From positions 62,001-126,000 of the forward strand of contig JBAMDO010000562.1 in the NCBI GenBank assembly GCA_037074765.1: a stretch of 64,000 nt of DNA. The letters are read 5' to 3'. The notes beneath the pieces are model-generated. The model ran no database searches and was not told the origin of the DNA. It was given only the letters and a program-made list of their open reading frames with translations. Shown here piece by piece: positions 26,121 through 38,759 of the stretch. Origin of the DNA: Mansonella perstans. Its lineage: Eukaryota; Nematoda; Chromadorea; Rhabditida; Onchocercidae. Each line of letters begins with the position of its first letter. The stretch's first letter is position 1. Made by a program: the position numbers and the translations under genes.

Positions 26121-27325
26121 GTGTGGCATATGCGTGCAGTTAAAAGCCAAGAAAGAAAATATGTTTGATAGTGAAAAGGTTGACTAAAATACGATTTGAT
26201 TTCGTGTTTAAAAGTTCTTTCACTCAATTTAACTGATTGCATAATTCTTTCCCTAAAAAAAAATTGGTATGCGAAATTGTAGGAGACTTTTTTTTATTTG
26301 TTATCAGTAGACAAATAGGTCACTGATATGTCGACGTTGATATCGATTTAATTATTAGGTAAAATGGTAAAATTACTCTGAATGAATAAGATATTTTTAT
26401 GTCGCAACGTCCTCGCCAAACTTCCTCTATTAAACTTCCATTTATTAATTAAAGATATTTTTTATGAGTTTATTTAATCTTATCCGCTTCCGGGTTTTAG
26501 CTCATTTTCCTTAGAGCATTATTTGTGCGAGCATAATAAATTGAGACTGAAATAGATTATTGATTAAAGATGAGAGTTGTTTTAGAGTTATACTATAGTT
26601 ATGTTGGGAATAGAGCGACCTGATAGGTTTTCAGGTAGGTAGATCTTTCCAAGAATTATCTTCGAGATTACGCAACTATTTGTCCCCGCTTCCCAACTAA
26701 TCTAATACGAATAAAACAAATTTAAAGCTTTAAAAAAAAAAACGATTGTTGAAGAAACGGTGAAGAGAATTTAAGAAATTCGAGATATTTTATTGAAGAA
26801 CGATTGGTATTTTCGTGAGCTATTCAGTTTCTTTTAAAGCACGATTCTAAACGTGCAATATTTAGTTTTTTTTTTAAATAGTAGTGGATGAACGAAGTAG
26901 AAAATTTGCTATGTATCACAATGTCAACCGTCGTACTGCTGATGCTTCTTTTGCTTCTTTGCTTTTTGAACTTTGCCCATAGCATTCCTGTTCTCCTTGA
27001 TACACTGTTTTAACTACAGCAAATTATTGTCATTCATTACTAGTTTTTGCACAAAATTTTGTTGGAATCTTTCTCTAAAATGGTTTGTTTTATTTCACTT
27101 TTTTCTATATTTTCAGTAAATAAATTATTATATATTCCTTGTTTTTCTGTGATAGTTGTAAAGTTTCGTTAATGATAATGATAATATTTATCAAGAGTAG
27201 TTAGTTCTTCTTATCTCATAGCTAGAAAAATATTAGCTGAAATCAATGTTGCTGAAATTGTTGTTGCATCCATCGATTATGGAATCGATAAATCTCGATG
27301 GCTAACAAGATGAAGCAAATTCGAC

Positions 27326-27490
27326 AAATTCGACATAACCTCTCTCTATTTTAATTCGACATTCGACATAACTTCTCTCTCTATTTTAATTCGACATTCG
27401 ACATAACTTCTCTCTCTATTTTAATTCGACATTCGACATAACTTCTCTCTCTATTTTAATTCGACATTCGACATAACTTCTCTCTCTATC
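27326..27490. repeat. 35-bp minisatellite, about 4.5 copies
   Basis: A 35-bp unit starting ATTCGACATAACTTCTCTCT recurs at 27361, 27396, 27431 and 27466. Successive copies are identical; a slightly diverged partial copy precedes them (with ACC in place of ACTT). The unit mixes a CT-rich tract with a repeated ATTCGAC. Confidence 0.92.
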
Positions 27491-27812
27491 TTGCAAAAAT
27501 GAAAATGTGGAATTGAAAAAAAAAAATTACTCCAAAAAAAAAGTTGATAAGAAGATATTGAAAAAATGGAGATATTTGTTGATAGGTAGGATGATTGATA
27601 TATGGTTATGTTAAACGATATTGTTGTAGCCCGAGAATGAAATTTTCATCATTTGCTTAGCATTGTAAAATTTTTCGTCCAAATCGAACATGAAGTTGTT
27701 CTCCTTCTGGATTAATTAAGGTAAGTTGTCTGTATATTTAATACTTCTCATCAATTTTATTTCTTCCATATTAATCATATATAATACGAAGATGTTGTAG
27801 TTACAAGATTCA

Positions 27813-29007
27813 ATGAAAACATGTTCAACATTGGAGCTAGCCAAACGGGCAGCAGCGTATGCAGCTGGTGAACAGCACGTAAAAAGTGGTTCTCGGATAG
27901 GTGTCGGTAGTGGTACAACGGCTAAATTCTTTGTTGAATTTCTGGCTGAAAAAGTGCACGATGGTACAGTGAAGAATATTATCTGTGTACCATCTTCATT
28001 CTTAACTCGACAATGGCTAATCGATTCTGGTTTACAAGTGATTGATTTGGAGAATACTGTCGAATTAGATCTTTATATTGATGGAGCTGATGAAGTAGAC
28101 ATTAATCTAAATTGTATAAAAGGTAACTAACTCATTACGTCCCCTTATATTTGCAGAATACAACTGTTGCTGTTTCTTTTTTTTGCATATCACTAATAGT
28201 TTCATTCTAAAGAAGTTTGCATTATGCATGTTGATCAGGTGGTGGTGGATGCTTAACTCAAGAAAAAATCGTACAAGCATGTGCCAAGAAATTTTATATT
28301 ATCGCTGATGCCAGTAAGCAATCAGAAAAATTGGGCGATAGGAATTTTCCCATTCCAATTGAAGTCATTCCATTTGGGTAAGTTTTTCATTTATTACAAT
28401 TACATTTAAGTCATCGTAAGCCTAAGAGTGCATTTTTGGTTTCATCTTTATTATTATTTTGTTTTTATTTTTTACTGTTTTTTATCGAACCATTCATTGC
28501 AAATTTCATTTACATATCATTTATAAAGCTAATAAAAAAGATTTGCATGAAATGATTTTGATCGACTGACTTAAAAAATGTTTTTTTTAGTGTATTTGTT
28601 GCTTCCAAAAGTATCTCTTGCTCTGGCAAGTCATTCATGGTGCTGAATTTCACCATGTCAAAAATGAACTGCGATTGATAATCTAATTTTACAGATATGC
28701 ACCAGTTTTGAATTGGATAAAACGTCAAGAAGGTGGTGAGATTGAGTTGAGGACAAACAGTAAAGAAAAATTGGATCCTTTTATAACAGAAAACAACAAT
28801 TTTATTTTGGATTGGAATTTTCCAAAAAATAAATACGTAACAACGGAAGAACTAGGAGCTTTACATACACGTCTAATATCATTACCAGGTGTTGTCGAAA
28901 CGGGTCTTTTCGTAGGTGTTGCCGAAAAGGCTTATTTTGCTACTGCTGATGGGAATGTTACGGAAAGGATGAAACCAAATTCATTGCTCCATTTTTCCCG
29001 AAACTAG
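27813..29007 (+). CDS. rpia-1: ribose-5-phosphate isomerase A
   Basis: Three exons (27813-28122, 28239-28377, 28695-29007), 253 residues. The enzyme interconverts ribose 5-phosphate and ribulose 5-phosphate in the non-oxidative pentose phosphate pathway in the cytosol. Family motifs are intact: GVGSGTT (about 30-36) for phosphate binding, [10 protein letters not shown] with the catalytic acid in the middle, and [12 protein letters not shown] just after the first splice junction. The end has [10 protein letters not shown], conserved in the family. Length matches animal RpiA (human 311 with an N-terminal extension, bacterial 219). The ATG chosen is the first in frame. Confidence 0.95.
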
Positions 29008-30724
29008 AAATCTTCTCAGTTCATTGAAGTGGGAAAAATTTTAATAAGGTTTTTTATTCGTAGCGTTAATTTTCATAAATGAAACGTAGAAGATTTAGCT
29101 GTAATTATTTCTGTGTACCTTGCCATTACTCTGTTTTGAAAAAATCCCAAAAATTTTGTAAAACTAATCTTATTGGTTTGTCTTTGTAATATAACTTGGA
29201 AAAACAAGAGCTACATTTTTAGAATATTTTTCGTTTTTCTGAGAATGAAAAAATATCGTTGTATTTTTTACAAAATATAAGTAGTTCAGTAACCTAAACT
29301 GTATAATCTAAATTATAAATAGTTCAGTGATTATTTTAGAGAATATTAGCATACTTTCTTAATCTTTTGAATATTAACTTGAGATAATTTTTTCAATAAT
29401 AAATCATCATGTGATTTTTTTGTATGGATGACCTGCTGGGTCAATTAGCGACACCCATTGAGTCAGGCCATTGAGTCATTGAGTTAGGCATCATTAATGA
29501 TCCGCAGAGAACTCGGTCTTTGTATGTTTGGTCCTATTTTTATTATTTCTTATGTAACAGATTAAATTGAATATACAATGATGTGATATATTGCAGAGTA
29601 GTTTATGCTGTTCCGTTGATATATGTTTGTTGTATTCGTATACTAAAATTTATTTGCACCTCCATCAAATTTCTTCTTTTGTTGCATTTTTATTTCGGTG
29701 AATTTGTTTGTCATTTATTTATTGCAGAATTTGAGGAGATTAAGACTGAATGTGAAATTTATAATTCTTTGAAAATTTCATTTTTTAATAGTAGGATTGT
29801 TTGTATCTTGATAAATAATGATATCGCATGCTTGAATTGCCATGCAACTATCACCTGGAAATAAATTATTTCATTCAATGAATGTAAACAATACATGGCT
29901 AATTCGCAGTTTTGCAATTTAATGCTTTCAGAAAGCACGTTTTTCACGTTTTTTTTATGCGTAAAAAAAATAAGTCAGTTTGAGATATTTAGGAAAAAAC
30001 ATATTTGCAATCAATAAGTGTTTCAGCTTTATAATCCATTGTTTTGATAAGCAATCTCACTGCAGAAATTATTGTAATACTTGACTGACGTTCTTTTCAA
30101 ATTGAAGATTATCTTGATTATCTTGCTTTATTATCTTGATTATCTTGATTTATTGTCTTGATTATCTTGATTATCTTGCTGTACTGTAAGTTTTCGTTTG
30201 TGTTTTATTTCTATCTTTTTCTTATTTCCAGTATGATTAAATAGAACATTTTGTCGTGCTGAAGAGAAGTGAAGTTTGATTGTTGGAATGGACTTCATTA
30301 CAATTGTTGAATCTTTTCGATAAGAATGCCGACGAGCATTATTTCATCTGAAATTTATGCTAAGAGTGATATTTAAAAATTGAGAGAAAGTTAGAATTAT
30401 TTTAGCATTAAATCAATCATCAATAGGAATAAATGATAGAAATGGAGAATTTCAAGAAAAAGTAATAAAGTTTATGGGCACATTCATTTTATAGAATAAG
30501 GAGAGATGAATGGCAAAGTGTATTTCTGGCTTCTATGTTCTTGTTCTACTATATTCAGAATCTAAGCGGACTATATAATATCTTTATTGAATTTTATGAT
30601 TCGATATGAAAACATATATTTATGATTGAAAAATTAAGTATTGCTATGATTCGGTGATCAAGCTACTACCGTTCATAGTTTATATTTGTATTTTTTCGAA
30701 GAATTGCAGATTGTTCGAGGAGCT
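29008..30724. other. intergenic, 1.7 kb
   Basis: No gene supported. A degenerate microsatellite based on TTATCTTGA runs from about 30104 to 30180; the rest is AT-rich and without recognisable structure. Confidence 0.5.
30104..30180. repeat. degenerate (TTATCTTGA)n microsatellite
   Basis: About seven imperfect copies of a 9-bp unit, interrupted by TTTA. Confidence 0.85.
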
Positions 30725-31632
30725 ATGGAATCTATTCTAGAAGCTCTTCTATTCACATTCATTGATCCTCCGAATGTTAAAATATCACCTCCAAGATGGA
30801 TGAAAGTTTGTTCATCAATGTCTTTTAATTTGTGCTTTCATCTTAAATCAGCTTTCTTTTATCTTTTATTACAGATAACTTATCACAGGTATCATCATTA
30901 TGATAGCACAGTTTGTTTTCAAGTATTTGCTGATTCACTTGCGGAATTGTTGGATTATGTTTGTTTTCAGATGCTTTCACCAATGCAAGTGTTCGCATTA
31001 GTAATGATAACTTATTTCTTCGTCACTGGAGGTGTCATCTATGATGTGATCAATGAACCTCCAAGTATAGGTAAGTATATTATTAGTCTAGAACGCTTAA
31101 TTTTCTTGTGTTTTAGTTTTCTCTATCATTTTTCTAATCTAATTGTTATTACACTGTTGCAGGACAAACAACCGATGAGAGGGGTAATGCAAAGCCAGTT
31201 GCTATAATGCAGTATCGAGTTAATGGGCAATATATAATGGAGGGTTTAGCAGCAAGCTTCATGTTTTCTTTAGGCGGTGATTTTTTTTGTTTGTTGTTTA
31301 CTGAGCTTTGATTCCTCCTGATGATGTAAATTCCAGATTCTAAAGTATATAAATTTGGGTAAATATGAAATAATAGAATAGATTCCGTGAAAGTAGCACA
31401 AGTTCCGTCAACTGTATTTCTTCTGGACTTCTTTCTATTCTCTCATCCATTCTTATTTCTTTCAGGACTTGGTTTTATCATACTGGATAAGTGCAATAAT
31501 CCACTGATGCCTAAATTGGATCGGATAATGCTGTTAGGCTTGGGTTTCGCCTGTGTTCTCATTGGTTTCTTAGCCACTCGATCGTTCATGAAAATTAAGA
31601 TGCCATCTTATTTGCAGGGTCTTATTGGTTGA
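30725..31632 (+). CDS. oligosaccharyltransferase complex subunit OSTC (DC2)
   Basis: Four exons (30725-30805, 30971-31070, 31163-31276, 31466-31632), 153 residues (human OSTC 149). OSTC is a small ER membrane subunit that joins the STT3A form of oligosaccharyltransferase to the Sec61 translocon for co-translational N-glycosylation. The sequence follows the family end to end: a short N-terminal cytosolic part ending PPRWMK, first membrane segment [25 protein letters not shown], the signature [18 protein letters not shown], then GGLGFIILD and the last membrane span [15 protein letters not shown], with [13 protein letters not shown] ending ([13 protein letters not shown]). The longer open frame upstream of the ATG is not supported by the family. 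Confidence 0.93.
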
Positions 31633-33505
31633 TAAATGCATTCCCTCTTTGCATTCATGTTATCAGTTTGTGTGGTACAAAAGATTTAAGTTTAAGTACC
31701 GACATTTAAATTTAAGTTCAAATGCCGACATTTAAACTTGAATTAGTTTTTTTTTTTTTTTTTTTTTAGATGACTGAGTAATGAAAACATATGGTTGGTT
31801 TTTCAAAGTAATAAGATTATGATTTGCTGAGAAGCAAAATACATTATTTGATCACTTCTTTGATACTTATGCTGTCTCTGTTCATAGCACTAGCATAGAA
31901 ATACAATCGCATTCACCGATTAGCTATCAAAAGTGATTTAATAGAGTACAAAAGTATTCTTTAGAATACGCTATTATTTAAGAACTCTTGTGTTGAGGAC
32001 CTCCAGATATAAGCAAAAAAAAAAAAAAAAAAACATACTACAGCGAAATATAATCGAGAAAGCGAAAAAGTGGAAAAGTGAATCTTTAGGATTTCGTTGC
32101 TTTTGAAAAATGACTTTAATCTTTCATATATGTAACTATTGTTGGAATGTTATTTTTTGTAATCTTTCCAGTTGTAAACTCAACATTAGCATTATTTTTC
32201 CACTGAATGATGCGCCCATAACCATCTGTTTTCCAAGCCATTTGTTAGCATACCAACAAAATCTCTATCTTAAGTTGAGCTTACATTTTACTGTATGCAT
32301 AGAACTGCAATATGGATATTTGAGCGGGAAAATAAAAAGTTTACGAGATATCTAAATATCAGTACGAGTAATGCATAATAAATTGGTGACATTTACCCGT
32401 TTCCGATAGATCTTGTACAAAAAAAAATGTATATTCTAGTGCAAAATTCATTCAGGAGATGTCAACTGATTCTCTATGAAATACTGTACTGATTAGCAAT
32501 TAAAGCGATATAATAAAACAATTAGTTGGAATAACTAAAACTGGAAAAGGAGACAAAGTTGAAGCTAATGAAGAAACTATTCGTTGTAATTATTTGAAGC
32601 TAAAAAGGAGAATAGATGGTATAGGAATGGGAAAGCTTTCACAAAATTTGCAAATTCTTAAAGGATGAAATTCTTCAAAACTTTATTGAAACTATACTAC
32701 TTTACACAAGTATATTTATACATAAGAAGATCGGTTGATATTACCTACATCACTTAAGATTTTCCGTTGTACCATATGTGCATTCTATTTGCTATCTAGC
32801 TAGCACTGGACTTCTTAGCACAAATGAATCTGCGTCAAACGTGAATGAAATCTCCGTATCATCTTCATGAAGGTATCATCACAGAATCAGAATCAGCTCC
32901 AACTGTGATAGCTTTTGCAACATTTTCTGAGCTATTTTCCCCGTTTCTATGGCTTAAAAAAAAAAAAAAAAAAAAAAAACTGGATTCTAGCATTATGCGC
33001 TAGCATTCAGAGAAAAGAAATAAGCTACTTAAGCTACGACTATTATTGACTTGTAAATAAATGAAAATGTTCCAAAGGACAATTTAGACTAATTGATTGA
33101 CAATCTACAGTATAGTAATATTTACATTTACTATCACTTTTATTAGGCAAAACTGAGAAGTGCTATTTATTATAGTTTGGCTTTAACAAGACTGAATTAT
33201 CTGCGATGCGATATTTAGTTTACGACGATAAAGTGCTATGAAATGATTGACACAAAGTCTTATCATTGCTGATAATATCTCATCATTGCTGACAAATCTT
33301 ATCACTGCTGATAATATTAGTTCGAATGAAATAAGACATTTATGTTTGTTTGAAATAAATTCATGTTATCTTTTTTATCATATCATTTTTAAAATATTCT
33401 GCAAATACTACTCCTGAAACAAATGCTAAAAGCTATAGTTTCTTCAATGACTAATCAGACATTTTCAAAAAAGTATTGTTGCAGGAAAATCTTGAATTAA
33501 TTAAA

Positions 33506-33572
33506 GTGTTTTTGTTTACAGCAACGAATGTTTTTGTTTACAGCAAATGTGTTTTTGTTTACAGCAACGAAT
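33506..33572. repeat. three copies of a 22-24-bp unit
   Basis: GTTTTTGTTTACAGCAACGAAT and close variants occur three times in a row; each copy contains a splice-acceptor-like TTTACAG. Confidence 0.8.
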
Positions 33573-34184
33573 GTTAAAACATTCAATCTGCTCCTACTGT
33601 CCATTTCATTAGCTATCGTATCATACTGTGTAAAGAAAACAAGTAGAATATATCGAATATGTATTCCAATACGAATATGTATTCCAATATTTTAAGGAAA
33701 ATTTTCGACAAACATGAGGAAGGCCATCGCGATATTCCCATATATTGCTATCTTGTCCCAATGATATATCTTAAAATAAATATTCCTTAATAACAATCTC
33801 AATATCTGGAATTTTTTATCGCGGTAAATTTTGCATATCCAATCACGGGAATTGATTTTCCGCTACGCATTGACTGACAATATCGGTTTCGGAATGCTTA
33901 ATAAATAAGATGTGGGAGGTGCCACATTGTGATTAATGTGTTGTGTATCAGTTGTAAGTGAACAGAGAGTATGAGATAGATGAAATAATATTGTGCGAGA
34001 TTGAGAGAGGAAGAACGGTGAGTAGCAGTAGATGAGAGTTGCTGATGTTGAATATCTGGGGGAAGGAATCAGATGGCGGGAGTTTGGTGTGTTAACTCTC
34101 CATTTCTTGTTAAAAAACACATTTCGGGAAATACTGGAACTGTGTTTATAGAGAGTGTTTTGTTATAGAAGTTGTAATTTACGT

Positions 34185-34365
34185 GAGATTCAGAAGTACA
34201 TTGCTCGCAGTTTACCTCTTACTTTGAGCATACCTCAAAGTGTCATATAAGATGGTAACCTTTGAACCTCGAATGTCGAGATTCAGAAATACATTGCTCG
34301 TTGCTTACCTCTTACTCGAGCTTATCTTAAGTGTCATATAAGGTGACCTTTGAACTTCGAATGTC
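34185..34365. repeat. 93-bp tandem duplication, diverged
   Basis: GAGATTCAGAAGTACATTGC at 34185 recurs at 34278, and both copies run through CTTACC, GTGTCATATAAG and CCTTTGAAC to CGAATGTC with about ten differences. A partial third end (GTCATATAAGGTATCTTTGA) follows. Confidence 0.85.
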
Positions 34366-34560
34366 ATATAAGGTATCTTTGATGAAGTTGATTTCCTCTG
34401 AATTAATATAGTGATGAATTCAGACAAACATCTTCTTAGGAGAGATATTTTCTTCTCTTTATTAATGCTTGATAAAAGGGTCTAAATTTATTCAAAATTA
34501 AAAGTGGAAAGGTCTAGAATAAGAGTTGATGAAAGATAAATTGAATTAGTATTATCGTTT

Positions 34561-34621
34561 TCTGCCGATTTGAAGGCAGATGCATAAAATATCAACAGAA
34601 TATTTCTGTTGATATTTTATG
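34561..34621. other. two adjacent inverted repeats (hairpins)
   Basis: The first is TCTGCC-8 nt-GGCAGA at 34561-34580. Two bases later comes a perfect 18-bp palindromic stem, CATAAAATATCAACAGAA at 34583-34600, loop TAT, and its exact reverse complement at 34604-34621. They lie about 310 bp upstream of the clpX start codon. Confidence 0.85.
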
Positions 34622-34920
34622 ACAACATTAGAAAAGGTCTTCCATGCATTTCTAATTCATTCTTTTCTCGAATTTCTCGAGTTCAGAGAAATAGCACATG
34701 AATTTTATGCATATTTCAGCTTAATTAGTAACTATATGATATAGTTCAGATAAGTATTATTATTATACGTGAATCTATACGTGAAGTATTGTTACGTACG
34801 ACGTTGGTTTGTGGATATTTTTAGACGATTTGGGCAATTTTAATTTACCTGAATCAATATTCAATGATCTATATTCACTGATTCGAAAAATTGTTTTCTC
34901 TTTTGTCTTAAGAATTGATT

Positions 34921-34930
34921 TTGTTTCAGG
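34921..34930 (+). promoter_or_regulatory. probable spliced-leader acceptor of clpX
   Basis: TTGTTTCAG ends at 34929, one base before the ATG, with no upstream coding exon seen. A perfect acceptor directly in front of a start codon is the usual sign of trans-splicing in nematodes. Confidence 0.55.
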
Positions 34931-37908
34931 ATGGTTTGTCCATTGTCAGTAGTGAACGTAGCTCGTCGGCAGTGGCAGCCAGTTCAGATAGTTAGAACAG
35001 TACGTCATATATCAAAGAGCGGTGGAATTAGTAATGATTCGGGTTCAGGAGGTGATGATTGTGAAAACAACAATAGTATCGGCGAACATACCATATTTCG
35101 ACAACATAATCCATCGCTTTCTGAAGTTTCCGTAACTGGCAGACATCTTACAACGAAATGGAGCATCTGGCGTACTTCATCGTCGAATAATCGTTGTGAC
35201 GAATGTGGCAAACCACTCAAAAACATACCATCATCGACGAGTGAGTAACATTATTTATAATGTAGTTACACAATCATATAAACTGGATACCATAATGATC
35301 AAAATTTCTAAATAATATATACATTAGTGTTGTTGTATTAAAAGTTACTGTTGCTAGTTCAGTTATAGTCGATTGCAAATAATTTAACCTAACGGGTCAC
35401 ATCTGCTAATATTTGATGTAACTTTTATACTTACATCCATTGGATATTTCTTTTTTGTTTTTTTTAGCGAACTCACGTTATCTGATTTGTGAAAATTGTC
35501 GACGATTGTTTAGTTGCGGACCGCTAGATGACGATGAGAAAGGAAGTATTTTGAAAGCAACTGAAGCAGATAAAAAGCCACCATATCCAAAAGAGGCACA
35601 TTTTTAAAAATTCACGATCTATTGTACTGGATATACATATATAGTTTGAAACTGCTCAGATTTTTATGAAACTAATTAATAAAAACAATTTTTTAGATTT
35701 ATAGTTTTCTGAATAAATATATCATTGGTCAAGAACAAGCTAAGAAAACACTGTCAGTTGGAGTTTATCAACATTACCTACGTCTTTATCATAACATCGA
35801 GAATAACATTGATTCACCAGCCATCAGTAACGCAGACGCAAATCGGCCACGAACAGCTGGTGTTTTGTATCAGGAAGATTACAGTAGAACTGGCCGAGCT
35901 GACATTCGTTTTTTTTCGGAAACATCGGCATTCCAACAAAAACACCGAGTTGCTTTACCAGTATTTCGTTCACTTCCGCAAAACGATGTTCCGGTCCGAT
36001 TGGAAAAGTCTAATATTCTGCTACTTGGTCCTTCTGGTGTTGGTAAAACCTTTATCACTCAAACACTGGCTCGTATTCTGGATGTGCCCATTGCGCTATG
36101 TGATTGTACTTCCATGACTCAAGCTGGGTAAAGTTTTTTTCACCTTCATAAATTTTAATCTTATGGTTCCCTCATTAGATGGAGTAACGCGAATTAACTT
36201 GTCTCACCATACATAATAGTCTCAATCGTGAGCTTTCCTACTTATCCTGATTGTATTGTTCCCATAGTACAATCAGGTAGATCTACGAAGACAAGCTGTA
36301 GAGGGGAAAATGTTCTCGAAGATTTTATCTAAAGCCAAGATGAAAAAGTTATAAGAATGGAAACAAGTTATAAAAGTGTATATGATATGGAAGTAAAATT
36401 TTTCAGTTATTGTAAAAATCCAGCTATTTGTTAAGCGCGTGAATCATAAAAGATGAAAACTTATGCATTACTGTTAACACGTTTTTACAGTTATGTTGGC
36501 GAAGATGTTGAAAGCGTCGTGCAAAAACTTGTGCAGAATGCAGGTGGTAATGTGGAACGTGCACAGCAGGGAATTGTTTTCCTGGACGAGATAGACAAAA
36601 TAGCTGCTGCACATAATGTGCAATCTCATGCATTCAGAGACGTCAGTGGTGAAGGCGTACAACATGCACTGCTGAAATTAGTAGAAGGTTTGTTTTTGAC
36701 ATTATATCAATATATGAGAGATTTTACTGCTAAACTTAGCTCTTTGAATAGGTTCCAGGTGATTCTCGAATTTTTACGACACTTTGCTGTCAAGTGCACA
36801 CCTTGAAAGAAATAATAGATAACTTTTTTCCAATGTTTGTCTGTTATATCGTTTTATTGTAGGCATGCTAGAAAAAGTATTTTTGTATTGGTGAATTTCT
36901 TGTTTCTCTGACCAAAGTTGCAGGAACATTAGTGAACGTGAAGAGTAGCCGTAAATCAATGAGCACGCAGCAAGACTTCGTTCAAGTTGACACAACTGAT
37001 ATCCTGTTTGTTGCATCAGGCGCTTTCACGGCTTTGGATCGTATAGTTGGCAAACGGCTTGACAAGAAGACACTTGGCTTAGGTTATTCTGTCATATGCT
37101 GTTTGTTGGAAACTAGTTTTTATGGAATCTATGCAAACGTCAACCGAATTCATCATAAATGATTCTGCTATTTCTATTCATATAATACAAGTACAGCTAT
37201 TCTCATTCTGGTATTTTAGGTGCAAAGTCAGGAATGCAGCGAATAACCGATGATGATAAATTAGAAGTAACAATCTCGAAAAAACGAGATGATCTTTTGC
37301 GACAAGCAGACCAGGGGGATCTTATTAGTTTTGGTATTGTACCGGAACTTGTTGGTCGTTTTCCAGTTATTGTGCCTTTTCACGGTTTGGATAAGGTTTT
37401 TCTTTTTTATCTCCCATTTTTTCGTGAAACATAATTTTGCAACTGATATATACCTATAGAAACAACTTACTTGATGACATCCAGTTCATGTGTAGTTATT
37501 AAAATAATAATTACAGAGTATGCTAGTAAGAGTATTAACTGAACCAACGAATTCACTGCTTGCCCAGAAGAAACTTGAATTTGCCATGGATGGTGCAGAT
37601 CTTACGTTTTCATCCGATGCGCTCGATGAAATTGCTGCGCTTGCATTAGAGCGTAAAACCGGAGCACGTGCATTACGTTCCATTGTGGAAAAGGTTTGTG
37701 AATTACTTGCATTATAGTGTCACAATCATGTTTGTCATGAGATTCATATGAAAATATTTTCTTACAATGTTCAAATACGCAGGTGTTACTCGAGGCGAAG
37801 TTTATGGTACCGGGAAGTGATATCGAAAGCGTTCACGTAAATAGAGACTGCGTGAAAGGTAAAGCTGATTATGTATATACGCGACGTGCGCAACAGGCTA
37901 CAGGTTAA
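34931..37908 (+). CDS. mitochondrial ClpX, AAA+ unfoldase of the ClpXP protease
   Basis: Eight exons (34931-35240, 35468-35595, 35697-36127, 36491-36687, 36924-37082, 37220-37395, 37517-37693, 37783-37908), about 567 residues (human CLPX 633). It unfolds proteins in the mitochondrial matrix and feeds them to ClpP, and has roles of its own in haem synthesis. The N-terminus is rich in Arg/Ser with few acids, as in a targeting peptide. A C4 zinc-binding domain follows (RCDECGKPL ... [11 protein letters not shown]), split by intron 1. The AAA+ core has Walker A GPSGVGKT (about 257-264), pore loop GYVGED (290-295), Walker [10 protein letters not shown] and the arginine-containing RTGARALR motif near the end. 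LGLG stands where other ClpX proteins carry the ClpP-docking loop (LGFG in human). Intron 2 uses a GC donor (35596). AATAAA at 37982 may be the poly(A) signal. Confidence 0.93.
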
Positions 37909-38759
37909 CGATGATATATTGTTAAGAACGGCTGATATAAGTGCTGATGTGATCTAACTTCATTTTAATAGATTTTAAGCAAATAAAAGAATGAGCCATA
38001 GGGGTAAGGTTGAATTGTACTTAAGTCTTTCACATTCCTAAGTCTAATTAGCATTTGTTGATGATGGTCATTGAAAAGCATTCTGTGTTATGTAATCAAT
38101 CAAACTTCTATGATGATGCAAGTTTTGCTATTACTTTTACATCCTTTTTTTTTTCTCAGTTCTATTTTGTATTCTTTTTGTGCTGTTTCTGTATTTTTCG
38201 TCTTTGATCTTTATTTTATTTCTCGTCCTTATTTTTAATAAAGATGATCAGTGGACATTTTTTTTGTATAGTATGGAGAGATAATATCCTTGTAAAATAG
38301 CCAAATCTATTTATTACAAGTATTTTTGAATAAAATATATTGGTCCTGCTGTTTTTAACTTATCATTGTCAATATCGGAGAAAGATTAATTAGATGGGCA
38401 ATGTGAAGTCTTCAATTCATCAAAGAATATGCGGCATATGGATCAGTGAGAGCATAAGAAAAGGTACGCTACATTCAATCTAATGCTTTTTAAGGATCAT
38501 TTGGTAATAATAATTTTGGGCCGGCATCTTACTTGTAAGCACAACTGGATTTATTCATGAGTAAGTGTAACCAGCAGTAGCGATTCTGGAGGAATACAAA
38601 GATGCTTAAAAAAAAAACATGATAGCACCGAAATTTTTATTGCACATTAGAGTTTCAGCACAATGCGAAACATCCTTGCTATTGTGACAGTGCGGTAGTA
38701 CGCCTGTTTCTACAGTAATAAATAATTGGAAGGAGAACAAATAAATTGATACTGATAAG
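37909..38759. other. intergenic between convergent genes
   Basis: The 3' ends of clpX (plus) and the VWA gene (minus) face each other across 851 bp. Only 3' UTR-like AT-rich sequence is seen. Confidence 0.6.

Larger units (their letters stand above)
25733..27812. other. intergenic, 2.1 kb
   Basis: No gene supported. It includes the APC7 3' UTR, a CA/TA microsatellite (about 26095-26120) and a striking 35-bp minisatellite (27326-27490). A TTGTAG shortly before the next ATG (about 27800) could be a trans-splice acceptor. Confidence 0.55.
31633..34930. other. intergenic, 3.3 kb, repeat-rich
   Basis: No gene supported. It contains several homopolymer tracts (31748-31769, 32015-32032, 32957-32979), a three-copy repeat with TTTACAG (33506-33572), a 93-bp tandem duplication (34185-34365) and two adjacent hairpins (34561-34621). 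Confidence 0.5.

Noticed and set aside
31748..32979. Homopolymer A/T tracts
   Set aside because: Ordinary low-complexity runs, prone to sequencing error; no wider element structure or terminal repeats seen around them.
36246..36278. 10-bp inverted repeat (CCTGATTGTA/TACAATCAGG) in a clpX intron
   Set aside because: Short stem with a 12-13-base loop in AT-rich intron DNA; not distinguishable from chance.
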